A stretch of DNA of 13,356 nt from JBOHWJ01 sp050736615. Lineage in GTDB: Bacteria > Desulfobacterota > Binatia > Binatales > Binataceae. Below the pieces are notes generated by a model that ran no database searches, had not been told where the DNA came from, and was given only the letters and a program-made list of their open reading frames with translations. Made by a program: the position numbers and the translations under genes. Numbering within the stretch: the stretch's first letter is position 1; each line of letters begins with the position of its first letter. Shown here one piece after another: positions 1 to 5,898 of this stretch. Where the stretch lies: positions 1 to 13,356 of the forward strand of contig JBOHWL010000195.1 of NCBI GenBank assembly GCA_050736615.1, read 5' to 3'.

Positions 1-1015
1 ACGTAGAGACGCTTGCCGGCCAGGTCTCGAATGCGCGGTGCAAAACGGAAGCCAAGCAGATGACACAGCGCGAAGACGTGATCGGTGAACCCGGCAGTGT
101 CGGTGTGATGCTCCTCGATCCGCAAATCGGACTCGCGATACAGCAGGCCATCGAGGACATGCGTCGCATCGCGCGCGGTGGCGTTGATGACCTTGGTGTG
201 AAAAGGCGCGTAACGGTCGGAGACGTGGGTATAAAAGATCACGCCCGGATCGTTGCCATATTTCGCGTTCACCCGACCGGCTGCTTCGCCGCGGCCTCCT
301 GCGCAGTAGCGCTGGGCGTCGGAAGAAGCCGTAGTTCCTTCGCCCCAATGCGCGGCGAACGGAATACGGTGTTGATGATTAACGATTCCGGCCAGCGCCT
401 TGGAGTAGGTCTCATCGCGAATGTGCCAGGCTACCAGCCACGAGAGCTTGGCCAAACTTGTGCCCGGACAGGATTCCGCCATCTTGGCTAAACCGAGATT
501 GGTCGCGGCGGCCAGAATGGCTGTTAACAAAGCGCCGGGTCTTTGGCCGACCCTTGAGTTTTCAAGTGGACGAAATGAGCGGTGAAGCCTATCCGGCGGT
601 CCACCTCCATCAGCAGGTCGGTAACTTTGAGGTGCGGAAGCATCCGGTAAAGCATATCTCTGAGCGCGGCGGCTTCTTTCGAGACGCTGTTTTCAAGCGG
701 GCTGATCTTGAGACCCACGCTACTCAGTTCCACGTCCGGCAACCAGCCTTCGCCGGCGAGCGTGCCGATTTGATCGAGCGTCTTCCCCAACCGCCGATAG
801 CCGCTCTTCAAGATAAGCCGCCGCGGTTACAGGGACAGCGACATGCAAAGTGTGTTGATTGAGTTGCCGGCCAAACTCCGGGTGCGGAATCAGGTAGTCC
901 TCGAAGTCGCGGAACTGGCGCGATCCCACAGCGGAGGCGCATGGTACGAGCGCGACGGTGGCGATTTCGAATGCGGCGTGGCGGCTGACGCTTCGACCCT
1001 GCTCGCGCGGTAAAT
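1..1015 (-). pseudogene. tnpA: Tn3-family transposase (TnpA), frameshifted and partial
   Basis: Read on the minus strand, this is the catalytic part of a Tn3-family DDE transposase, which in intact elements carries out replicative transposition. About 175 codons from roughly 527 down to 1 are open and contain the family stretches KMAESCPGTS, SWLVAWHIRDETY, HWGEGTTASSDAQRY, YTHVSDRYAPFHTKV and EEHHTDTAGFTDHVFAL. The first two catalytic aspartates are visible: SSD at 318-320 and HTD at 99-101. The third (Glu) lies beyond the left edge. The upstream part begins near GSRQFRDFEDYLIP (about 890-929). Lesions: one extra G:C in the C run at 785-788 and one missing base near 529-531 put the segment between them in another frame, where it ends at TAA 524-526. 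Just upstream of GSRQF the reading frame appears to have lost several codons. The N-terminal third is not recognisable and no terminal inverted repeat was seen. The family is certain; that it is inactive is very likely, unless the indels are sequencing errors. Confidence 0.9.
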
Positions 1016-1252
1016 AGTTTAAGCTGGCGGAACTTGAACAATCGGAACCACGGCGGGCTTCGCTGCCTCAGCGGCGGCTCATCAAGATCCGCACCTGAAG
1101 ATTTCCTTGCCAGTGAAAATCAAGCTCTGCTCAGGTAGGACCGAGGAGGGAGCCAGATCTTCCGCATATAGCGCCGCCTAGATGGAGGCGATGGCCTCGG
1201 CTCATGCTGGTTTTCCTTTCAACGGTTGGACTTTAGCAAAAAATACTATGAT

Positions 1253-1606
1253 TCAATGAGCGTCCGGCAATTGAAGATTCCTCACATGGGTCCACCCTTC
1301 GAAGCCATCAGCCGGCGTTGGTGCCAGCACACGAACCTTCACCAGCGGCGCAATTTCGCTCAATATCTGAAGCCTTTCGCCTCGATTAATACCGACGCAA
1401 CCGGCTTGTGCGCGCCCGCCAGAAGGCGAAATGCCTTTTATTGACGGATAACCGAGCCTGGCTGGCTCGATGCAGACGCGCCCCGATGCCGCCACCGCAT
1501 AGACGTGACCGATTTTCAATTTCTTCATCCGGGCTACTCTGTCCAACGCCAGACCAAGCGCAATAATCGCGGCAACTGTGAGGATGGCCTGGAACTTCGG
1601 CGTCAT
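1253..1606 (-). CDS. small membrane-anchored protein of unknown function
   Basis: A 117-residue product that I do not recognise. Residues about 5-22 (QAILTVAAIIALGLALDR) form one hydrophobic segment, likely a signal anchor or uncleaved signal peptide, followed by a basic stretch (RMKKLK) and a soluble C-terminal part. That part has two cysteines (about 45 and 70) and ends in a pattern like small bacterial SH3-type domains (GERLQILSE, VRVLAP, GFEGWTHVRNLQ), which would place it in the periplasm. ATG 1606 was chosen because the hydrophobic segment follows at once, with a weak AGGA just before it. The frame is open upstream to 1687, but that extension looks like random Arg-rich sequence. It lies in the same orientation as the secreted protein at 1846-2430, separated by about 240 bases. 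The SH3-like reading rests on pattern only. Confidence 0.5.
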   Translation of the reverse strand: MTPKFQAILTVAAIIALGLALDRVARMKKLKIGHVYAVAASGRVCIEPARLGYPSIKGISPSGGRAQAGCVGINRGERLQILSEIAPLVKVRVLAPTPADGFEGWTHVRNLQLPDAH

Positions 1607-1683
1607 GATCCTGCGCCAGAGTGTAGTACGTTCGTCCGGCCGGTCGAACGTGCAAAGTGAACGGCAATACCCGCGCGAACGCC

Positions 1684-1776
1684 TCATGATTCAGGCCGCC
1701 TTTGGGATTGCGCGAGAAGGCATAGGGGAGAATTGACGTTAACAAGCAGGAGAGCGATCCCGACAAGCCCGAGCAT
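1684..1776 (-). pseudogene. possible remnant of a small membrane-protein gene
   Basis: Between the two minus-strand genes, an ATG at 1776 opens a 30-codon frame starting MLGLVGIALLLVNVN, preceded in frame by basic residues (QAKRRTVSSAR). That is the layout of a positive-inside membrane anchor. The frame stops at 1684-1686. A different frame over about 1607-1740 reads more like a protein (RNPKGGLNHEAFARVLPF, then RPAGRTYYTLAQD). A single shift near 1730 would join the anchor to that stretch, and the joined reading would then overlap the start of the next gene at 1606. This suggests a frameshifted short gene, but it may be coincidence. No family is recognised. Confidence 0.25.
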
Positions 1777-1845
1777 GCGGGCGCTTGATACCGTGCGCCG
1801 CTTCGCTTGCGGAACCTTCAGCAGCGGTTGCGTTGGCGGAAAAAT

Positions 1846-2430
1846 TTACGGTTGAACATGGCATTTCATCTGGATAATGCGGGCGGCCGAAAATCCGCTT
1901 TCCACGCTGGCGGTTGCGAAGCCGGAAGGCGCTACGGTCCAATCTAGCGCCAGCCCATCGGAACCAACGTACGCTTCAACAGTGCCCGCATCGTACCAGT
2001 CGGCGTTTGCCACAATATTTTGCGCAGGCGGCCCATCCTGTCGTGCTGATGATAGATGTACGCTCGGGGTCTTTCTAGAAAAAAGGGAGGTAGGCCGGGC
2101 GGCTGTGCGATTCATTAATTCAGCCTTTCGTGCCGGCATCGAATTCTCTAAATAGAATGCGCCGGTAAGTTCTAACACAATATCGTAGCTGCCAGCGGCC
2201 AAATCGCTCAGACAATAGGTTCCATCGTGATCGGTTGAAACCATCATCACCACGACCGCGGTCGAGGAATTCTGGGCGGCAATGTCCGCGCCATCGATTG
2301 GGCGGCCTGCGGCGTTCGTTACAATGCCGGCAATGCTGGCGGCAAATGCTGGCGTATAAAGTCCGGCAATAATCAGCAGCGACATCGCCAAGTTCCACTT
2401 GCGCCATCGCTTCGCCCCAATCACCTTCAT
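1846..2430 (-). CDS. secreted protein with a carboxypeptidase-regulatory-like domain, possibly truncated
   Basis: A 194-residue product. Residues 1-30 are a classical signal peptide: a basic n-region (KVIGAKRWRKW), a hydrophobic core (AMSLLIIAGLY) and cleavage expected after PAFA. Residues about 32-90 fit the CarboxypepD_reg / Ig-like beta-sandwich pattern: SIAGIVTNAAGRPIDGADI, then STDHDGTYCLSDLAAGSYDI. In Bacteroidota and Acidobacteriota this domain often stands at the N-terminus of outer-membrane TonB-dependent or surface proteins. After residue about 92 the expected end of the domain is lost, and residues 93-194 match nothing I know; they could be frameshifted or degenerate. ATG 2430 was chosen because it gives the full signal peptide and has AGGT/GAGG-type purines upstream. 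It is divergent from the sigma factor gene, with about 185 bases between starts. The domain call is fairly safe; function and integrity are not. Confidence 0.6.
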   Translation of the reverse strand: MKVIGAKRWRKWNLAMSLLIIAGLYTPAFAASIAGIVTNAAGRPIDGADIAAQNSSTAVVVMMVSTDHDGTYCLSDLAAGSYDIVLELTGAFYLENSMPARKAELMNRTAARPTSLFSRKTPSVHLSSARQDGPPAQNIVANADWYDAGTVEAYVGSDGLALDWTVAPSGFATASVESGFSAARIIQMKCHVQP

Positions 2431-2539
2431 GTGACCTGGACCTCGCCGCCGCCGTGGTCTCTCGTGACGAATTCTCCTGGTTCAGTGATGCGACCGGCAG
2501 CGCGCCATTCCTTAGCGGAGACGGGGAAGGCACCGATGC

Positions 2540-2568
2540 GGTTGACAAGATTTGTTGAGTGGTCAACC
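2540..2568. repeat. inverted repeat upstream of the sigma gene, possible operator
   Basis: GGTTGAC (2540-2546) and GTCAACC (2562-2568) are perfect 7-base inverted arms separated by 15 bases. The right arm touches the proposed -35 element of the sigma gene. GTCAAC recurs at 2585-2590, just before the proposed -10, and TTCAAC at 2600-2605. This could be a regulator site or chance; no binding protein can be named. Confidence 0.3.
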
Positions 2569-2596
2569 GAAACGCCGGCTATGCCGTCAACGTATA
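2568..2596 (+). promoter_or_regulatory. candidate ECF-type promoter of the sigma operon
   Basis: CGAAAC (2568-2573), a 17-base spacer, then CGTATA (2591-2596). This resembles the GAAAC/CGTA class of ECF promoters, such as those of Bacillus SigW. The same CGTATA appears in the candidate promoter of the downstream efflux operon, so self-activation by the adjacent sigma factor is plausible. A drawback is that the start site would fall near 2603, leaving a very short leader ahead of the start codon at 2616. Confidence 0.4.
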
Positions 2597-2605
2597 GAGT
2601 TCAAC

Positions 2606-2609
2606 GGAG
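2606..2609 (+). promoter_or_regulatory. ribosome binding site that sets the sigma factor start
   Basis: GGAG lies six bases before GTG 2616. It abuts the in-frame TTG at 2610 with no spacer, so GTG 2616 is the better start although the frame is open from 2610. Confidence 0.6.
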
Positions 2610-2615
2610 TTGCGC

Positions 2616-3131
2616 GTGCCCAGTTTGACCGCAGCCGAATACGACGGCGTGTATCGGAAATATCACGCACGAATTCTGCGCTTGTGCGGACTGCTTTTGC
2701 GCGACTCGTGCGAGGCCGAGGACGTCGCGCAAGAAGTCTTTCTGAAGGGCTTTCAGCGATGGAAAACTGGCGATGAGCCGGAGGTATGGCTCGCGTGGCT
2801 GCTGCGCGTGACGGTCAACGCCTGCCACGATCGGCGCGGCTCAGCATGGTGGAAATGGTGGCACAACAATGCCGAGGAGTTGCAGGAAGAGCGGCATGCC
2901 GCGGGTAGTACACCGGAGGCAAGCTATGGCTCGCGCGAACAGTATCTCCGCATTTGGCGTCACTTTCGCCGGCTGCCGGACCGCCAGAGGGAGGTTTTCG
3001 CGCTGCGCCATCTCGACGGCTGGTCCACCGAGGAAGTTGCCGAGGCGCTCAATTTGAGTACCGGCAGTGTGAAGCGCCATTTGTTTCGGGCGGTACAGCG
3101 TATGCGCAAAGCGATTGGTGAAGATGCGTGA
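2616..3131 (+). CDS. ECF-family RNA polymerase sigma factor
   Basis: A 171-residue alternative sigma factor of the extracytoplasmic-function type, which directs RNA polymerase to stress promoters when freed from its anti-sigma partner. Region 2 covers about residues 7-75, with the core-binding signature AEDVAQEVFLKGFQRW at about 34-49. A Trp- and Glu-rich linker (SAWWKWWHNNAEELQEER) follows, then region 4 at about 113-166, with LPDRQREVFALRHLDGWS and the helix-turn-helix EEVAEALNLSTGSVKRHLFR. There is no region 1.1 or 3, and the length is normal for the family. GTG 2616 is chosen from the GGAG spacing. The stop overlaps the next start by four bases (GTGA), so it is translationally coupled to its presumed anti-sigma factor. 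The preceding CGAAAC-N17-CGTATA may be an autoregulated promoter. Which ECF group it belongs to cannot be told here; the order sigma, anti-sigma, periplasmic sensor-like protein recalls CnrH and its partners. Confidence 0.95.
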   Translation: MPSLTAAEYDGVYRKYHARILRLCGLLLRDSCEAEDVAQEVFLKGFQRWKTGDEPEVWLAWLLRVTVNACHDRRGSAWWKWWHNNAEELQEERHAAGSTPEASYGSREQYLRIWRHFRRLPDRQREVFALRHLDGWSTEEVAEALNLSTGSVKRHLFRAVQRMRKAIGEDA

Positions 3132-3640
3132 AGCGATGTCTCAGCGATAGGCAGCTGTTGGCGAGTTACTTCGGTGAAGGTGCCGGGGCAGACGAGCTTC
3201 ATGCTCGCCGCTGCACGGTTTGTGCGAAACGTTTTAGGCAAATCTCGCGCGACATGGCGTTGACGGCGCGGGTGTTGCGCGCGGCTCCGCTTTCGGATGC
3301 CTTGATCAAAAAGCGTGATCGCGGGTCGTTCTTGATTCGCGCGGGCATCGCCGCGGCGGTGGCACTATTGGTCTTTACCCTGGGATGGTCGTACGGCCGT
3401 GGCAGCCGTCCGCACTCGACCGAAAACGTCACCGCATCATTGTTGTGGGAATTAGACAATGCGGGTTTGCTGCGTGTGGAAGAGTCATCGAAGGGGCCTC
3501 AATCGGTACTTCCAGCCAGTGTCGAAGTGAGTAGTGGGGGAATCTCTTCACCGGATATCTATGTGGCTTACCTGGACCGATTGGGGAATCGTCGCGCCTG
3601 TGCCGGGCAGGATTTTTCGTTCAACCCGGAATGTTTTTAG
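3128..3640 (+). CDS. membrane-anchored zinc-binding (ZAS-type) anti-sigma factor
   Basis: A 170-residue protein with the layout of a single-pass anti-sigma factor. The short cytoplasmic domain holds His25-x3-Cys29-x2-Cys32 (ELHARRCTVC), the core of the zinc-binding anti-sigma motif, which should bind the sigma factor encoded just upstream. Residues about 69-89 (FLIRAGIAAAVALLVFTLGW) form one membrane helix. The remaining 80 residues would be periplasmic, with Cys158 and Cys169 near the C-terminus. Translation starts at GTG 3128, inside the sigma stop codon region, with GGTGAAG upstream. The 4-base overlap fits the near 1:1 synthesis usual for such pairs. By family knowledge, release of the sigma would need proteolysis or a conformational signal from the periplasm; the Spy-like protein encoded 33 bases downstream is a candidate input. 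The periplasmic domain matches nothing I can name. Confidence 0.85.
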   Translation: MKRCLSDRQLLASYFGEGAGADELHARRCTVCAKRFRQISRDMALTARVLRAAPLSDALIKKRDRGSFLIRAGIAAAVALLVFTLGWSYGRGSRPHSTENVTASLLWELDNAGLLRVEESSKGPQSVLPASVEVSSGGISSPDIYVAYLDRLGNRRACAGQDFSFNPECF

Positions 3641-3664
3641 CGAACCGTCAATGGCAATTCATTA

Positions 3665-3671
3665 AGAGGAG
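3665..3671 (+). promoter_or_regulatory. ribosome binding site of the Spy-like gene
   Basis: AGAGGAG stands directly before a run of in-frame starts: GTG 3671, ATG 3674, GTG 3677 and GTG 3680. Spacing from GGAG is best for 3677 or 3680, while 3674 is the only ATG. The choice changes the protein by at most three residues, all in the signal peptide. Confidence 0.5.
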
Positions 3672-3673
3672 TG

Positions 3674-4165
3674 ATGGTGGTGAAGCAGCAGTTGATGAAC
3701 CGAACATCCATGGTGCTGGCGATTGCCCTCGCGCTCGGTTTGGGAGCGGGTTCAACGCTCGCTTATGCGCACGGTCACGGGCCTCATGGCGGATGGCTGG
3801 GGCCACTGGGAGCGATCATTCAGCCCAATCAGCGCCAACAGATTCATTCGATGCTTTCGGGCGAAAAGCAGAAGATGGAAACCCTGCATCAGAATGTTCG
3901 AAATGCGAAGGCGGCATTAATCGGCAAACTCCTTTCTTCAGATCAAAGCGTCGATGTGAGCAGTGAACTGATCGCCCTCCAGCAAGCCGAGGCCGCTCTG
4001 CTGCAGGAGCGCGTGAATGTCGCGCAGCAGGTGCGTGTCGTCTTGGCTCCTCAGCAGCGAGCGCAGGCGTTGCAGCTGTGGACCAAGCTTGAGAGCCTGC
4101 ATCAGCAGGAACGCGAACTTTTCCAGCAGGCACGGCAAGCCTCGCAGACCTCCCAAACGCAGTGA
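3674..4165 (+). CDS. Spy/CpxP/CnrX-like periplasmic protein
   Basis: A 163-residue secreted, helical protein. Residues about 1-32 form a signal peptide (hydrophobic TSMVLAIALALGLGAG, cleavage expected after LAYA). The mature protein would begin HGHGPHGG, a His-rich head that could bind metal. The remainder is Gln-, Leu- and Glu-rich helix, with two LTxxQ-like spots, IIQPNQRQQI (about 48-57) and VLAPQQRAQ (about 123-131), as in the Spy/CpxP and metal-resistance (CnrX/ZraP) superfamily. Known members are periplasmic chaperones or stress/metal sensors. It is the third gene after sigma and anti-sigma, the position of a sensor or of a feedback target. In E. coli, spy is co-regulated with mdtABC by BaeSR, and an mdtABC-like operon follows here. 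There is no membrane anchor after cleavage, so it would be soluble. Family assignment is good; sensor, chaperone or metal buffer cannot be decided. Confidence 0.8.
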   Translation: MVVKQQLMNRTSMVLAIALALGLGAGSTLAYAHGHGPHGGWLGPLGAIIQPNQRQQIHSMLSGEKQKMETLHQNVRNAKAALIGKLLSSDQSVDVSSELIALQQAEAALLQERVNVAQQVRVVLAPQQRAQALQLWTKLESLHQQERELFQQARQASQTSQTQ

Positions 4166-4309
4166 CGAGTCGCCAGATTTTGCTGATTGCTTTGCGCGAA
4201 AACCCGTTGGCGGCCCCGGTGTATCTCCCCCGCATCGGGCCGCACCTCACGAGCGCGCCGTGAAGCAGTAAACTGGCGGGAGCGCGCAAAAAGCCCCGCC
4301 GACAAAAGC

Positions 4310-4344
4310 CCCGGCATGAATCCGCCCGTGCGGTTCATGCCGGG
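4310..4344 (+). terminator. strong hairpin, probable terminator after the sigma cassette
   Basis: CCCGGCATGAA (4310-4320) pairs perfectly with TTCATGCCGGG (4334-4344). Inside, CCGC and GCGG add four more pairs around a CCGT loop. Only a weak AATTTCT follows instead of a clean T-run, so it could be a factor-independent terminator of modest strength, an mRNA-stabilising structure or an attenuator. Confidence 0.5.
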
Positions 4345-4413
4345 AATTTCTATTGAAGCCGTTATCTGACGGCGCTGAAATGCTCCCTATGATTGAGTCA
4401 TTTTCGATCCTCT

Positions 4414-4435
4414 GTGCGAAACGGCGGGTTTGCAC
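4414..4435. repeat. imperfect inverted repeat just upstream of the efflux promoter
   Basis: GTGCGAAAC (4414-4422) and GTTTGCAC (4428-4435) pair with one bulged G around GGCGG. It ends eight bases before the proposed -35 element, a position suited to an activator or repressor site, but no regulator can be assigned. Confidence 0.3.
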
Positions 4436-4443
4436 GCCTTAGT

Positions 4444-4471
4444 GGAATCTTCTTCGGCTCACCTACGTATA
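4444..4471 (+). promoter_or_regulatory. candidate ECF-type promoter of the efflux operon
   Basis: GGAATC (4444-4449), a 16-base spacer, then CGTATA (4466-4471). GGAA at -35 and CGTA at -10 with 16-17 bases between them is typical of ECF promoters. The -10 hexamer is identical to that in the candidate promoter of the sigma gene at 2591-2596. A start near 4478 would give a leader of about 47 bases before GTG 4525. Confidence 0.45.
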
Positions 4472-4515
4472 CCCATTTAGGCCGATTTTCAGCTCTCAAA
4501 CGCCGCGACTGATGC

Positions 4516-4520
4516 GGAGG
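4516..4520 (+). promoter_or_regulatory. ribosome binding site of the membrane fusion protein gene
   Basis: GGAGG stands four bases before GTG 4525. The overlapping ATG at 4523 is followed at once by TGA in its frame, so GTG is the real start. Confidence 0.7.
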
Positions 4521-4524
4521 TAAT

Positions 4525-5895
4525 GTGAATTCGGATGCCCCCACGAGACCACCATCAGCGGCTTACCAGAAGGCTGGAAAGATGAGTTTTGCTGGCAACT
4601 CGCGCCGGCGCTGGTGGTTGGGATTGGTCGCGCTTGCGGTAGTGGTTGGACTCGCATACTGGCGGGTCTCGAAGGTCGGCAATGTGGCCTCCGGCGCACA
4701 ATCCACAGCACACATGCCAATGGCGCACGTTGCCATCCCGGTGACAGCGGCGCGCTCTCAACTCGGCGATCTTAATCGCTACATTACGGCGATTGGTTCC
4801 GTGGCAGCCTTCAACACCGTCACGGTCAGAACCCAGGTTAACGGCCAGCTCGTCAAGATCGCTTTTAAAGAAGGCCAGATGGTGCACAAAGGCGAGCTCC
4901 TGGCGATAGTCGACCCGCGGCCATATAAAGTGCAGCTACTGCAGGCGCAAGGACAGTTGGCACGCGACCGCGCGACCTTGAGCAATGCGCAGATCACCCT
5001 CAAGCGCGATCGGACGCTATTTGCTGAAAACGTAATTGCGCGTCAGGACCTCGACAACCAGGCTGCACTGGTAGGTCAGTCCCAAGGGACCATTATTGCC
5101 GACCAGGCCGCGATCGACAGCGCCAAACTACAACTAACCTACTGTCACATCACCGCTCCGCTCACTGGCCGCATCGGTTTACGGCTGGTTGATCAAGGCA
5201 ACTATGTTCAGGCGAGTAATGCAACCGGCATTGCGGTGATCACGCAGTTGCAGCCAATTGCGGTTGACTTCAGCGTGCCGGAAGACGACCTGCCGCAGAT
5301 CCAGAGCGATATGCGGGAAGGCCGTCAATTGCCGGTCGACGCCTACGACCGAGCTTTCAAGCGCCAGCTCGCGAGCGGCTTTCTGTTGACCATGAGCAAC
5401 GAAATCAACCAGACCACCGGCACCATTGAACTCAAAGCTGAGTTCCCCAATAAAAACTCGGCCTTGTTTCCCAATCAATTCGTCAACGCCCGTCTGCTCG
5501 TCGGCACCGACCATAACGTCGTCCTCGTGCCTTCGGCAGCCATCCAGCGCAGTTCGCAGACAAACACGTTCGTATACGTCGTCGAATCAGATCATACCGT
5601 GGAAGCGCGCGATGTGCGGACCGGTGCAAGCGAGGGCGGTCTGGTCGAAATCACCTCGGGCCTGGCGCCTGGTGAAGTTGTCGTGACCAACGGCACTGAC
5701 AAGCTCCAGCAGGGCAGCAGGGTGACGGTGCAGATGGCCGAGAACAGTGTTCCCGCCGATTCGAACAGCGGCGGCTCTGGCACGGACAGCCGCACCGCAA
5801 CAGGTGGAAGCGGTTCGCAAGCATACGGCCCTGCCGCAACGAGCCCGGGACCCAACTCGGCGCCTGCCAGTCGCAGCGCGAGCGGCGGGCGTTGA
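4525..5895 (+). CDS. mdtA: RND efflux periplasmic adaptor (membrane fusion protein), MdtA-like
   Basis: A 456-residue adaptor that would join the inner-membrane RND pump to an outer-membrane channel. A cytoplasmic N-tail is followed by one anchor helix at about 30-47 (WWLGLVALAVVVGLAYW); there is no lipobox Cys. Then come the lipoyl/barrel-sandwich halves (TVTVRTQVNGQLVKIAFKEG at about 98-117; YCHITAPLTGRIGLRLVDQG at about 206-225), a helical hairpin between them (about 133-203), the beta-barrel and the membrane-proximal domain. TTGTIELKAEFPN and ALFPNQFVNARLLV are near-diagnostic of the MdtA branch. Residues about 409-456 form a Ser/Gly/Pro-rich low-complexity tail absent from the E. coli protein. 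Start GTG 4525 has a good GGAGG. The gene leads the operon, with only three bases before the first transporter. Drug or metal specificity cannot be read from sequence. Confidence 0.93.
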   Translation: MNSDAPTRPPSAAYQKAGKMSFAGNSRRRWWLGLVALAVVVGLAYWRVSKVGNVASGAQSTAHMPMAHVAIPVTAARSQLGDLNRYITAIGSVAAFNTVTVRTQVNGQLVKIAFKEGQMVHKGELLAIVDPRPYKVQLLQAQGQLARDRATLSNAQITLKRDRTLFAENVIARQDLDNQAALVGQSQGTIIADQAAIDSAKLQLTYCHITAPLTGRIGLRLVDQGNYVQASNATGIAVITQLQPIAVDFSVPEDDLPQIQSDMREGRQLPVDAYDRAFKRQLASGFLLTMSNEINQTTGTIELKAEFPNKNSALFPNQFVNARLLVGTDHNVVLVPSAAIQRSSQTNTFVYVVESDHTVEARDVRTGASEGGLVEITSGLAPGEVVVTNGTDKLQQGSRVTVQMAENSVPADSNSGGSGTDSRTATGGSGSQAYGPAATSPGPNSAPASRSASGGR

Positions 5896-5898
5896 CCA

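Larger units (their letters stand above)
4166..4524 (+). other. non-coding interval between the sigma cassette and the efflux operon
   Basis: These 359 bases hold no convincing gene; the short open frames lack protein-like sequence and ribosome sites. Visible elements are a strong hairpin at 4310-4344, a weaker GGCGGG/CCCGCC pair (4275-4280 and 4295-4300), an imperfect inverted repeat at 4414-4435 and a candidate ECF promoter at 4444-4471. It therefore probably separates two transcription units and carries the control region of the pump. Confidence 0.6.

Noticed and set aside
271..285. An apparent frameshift in the transposase near the AAGRVNAKYG segment
   Set aside because: On re-reading the bases the frame is continuous there; only the lesions near 529 and 785, and a probable deletion near 915-925, remain.
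60..862. Open frames on the plus strand (60-491 and 458-862)
   Set aside because: They are antisense to the recognisable Tn3 transposase frame and have no protein-like content of their own.
4275..4300. GGCGGG/CCCGCC pair as a terminator
   Set aside because: Only six pairs with a 14-base loop and no T-run after it; the hairpin at 4310-4344 is much stronger.
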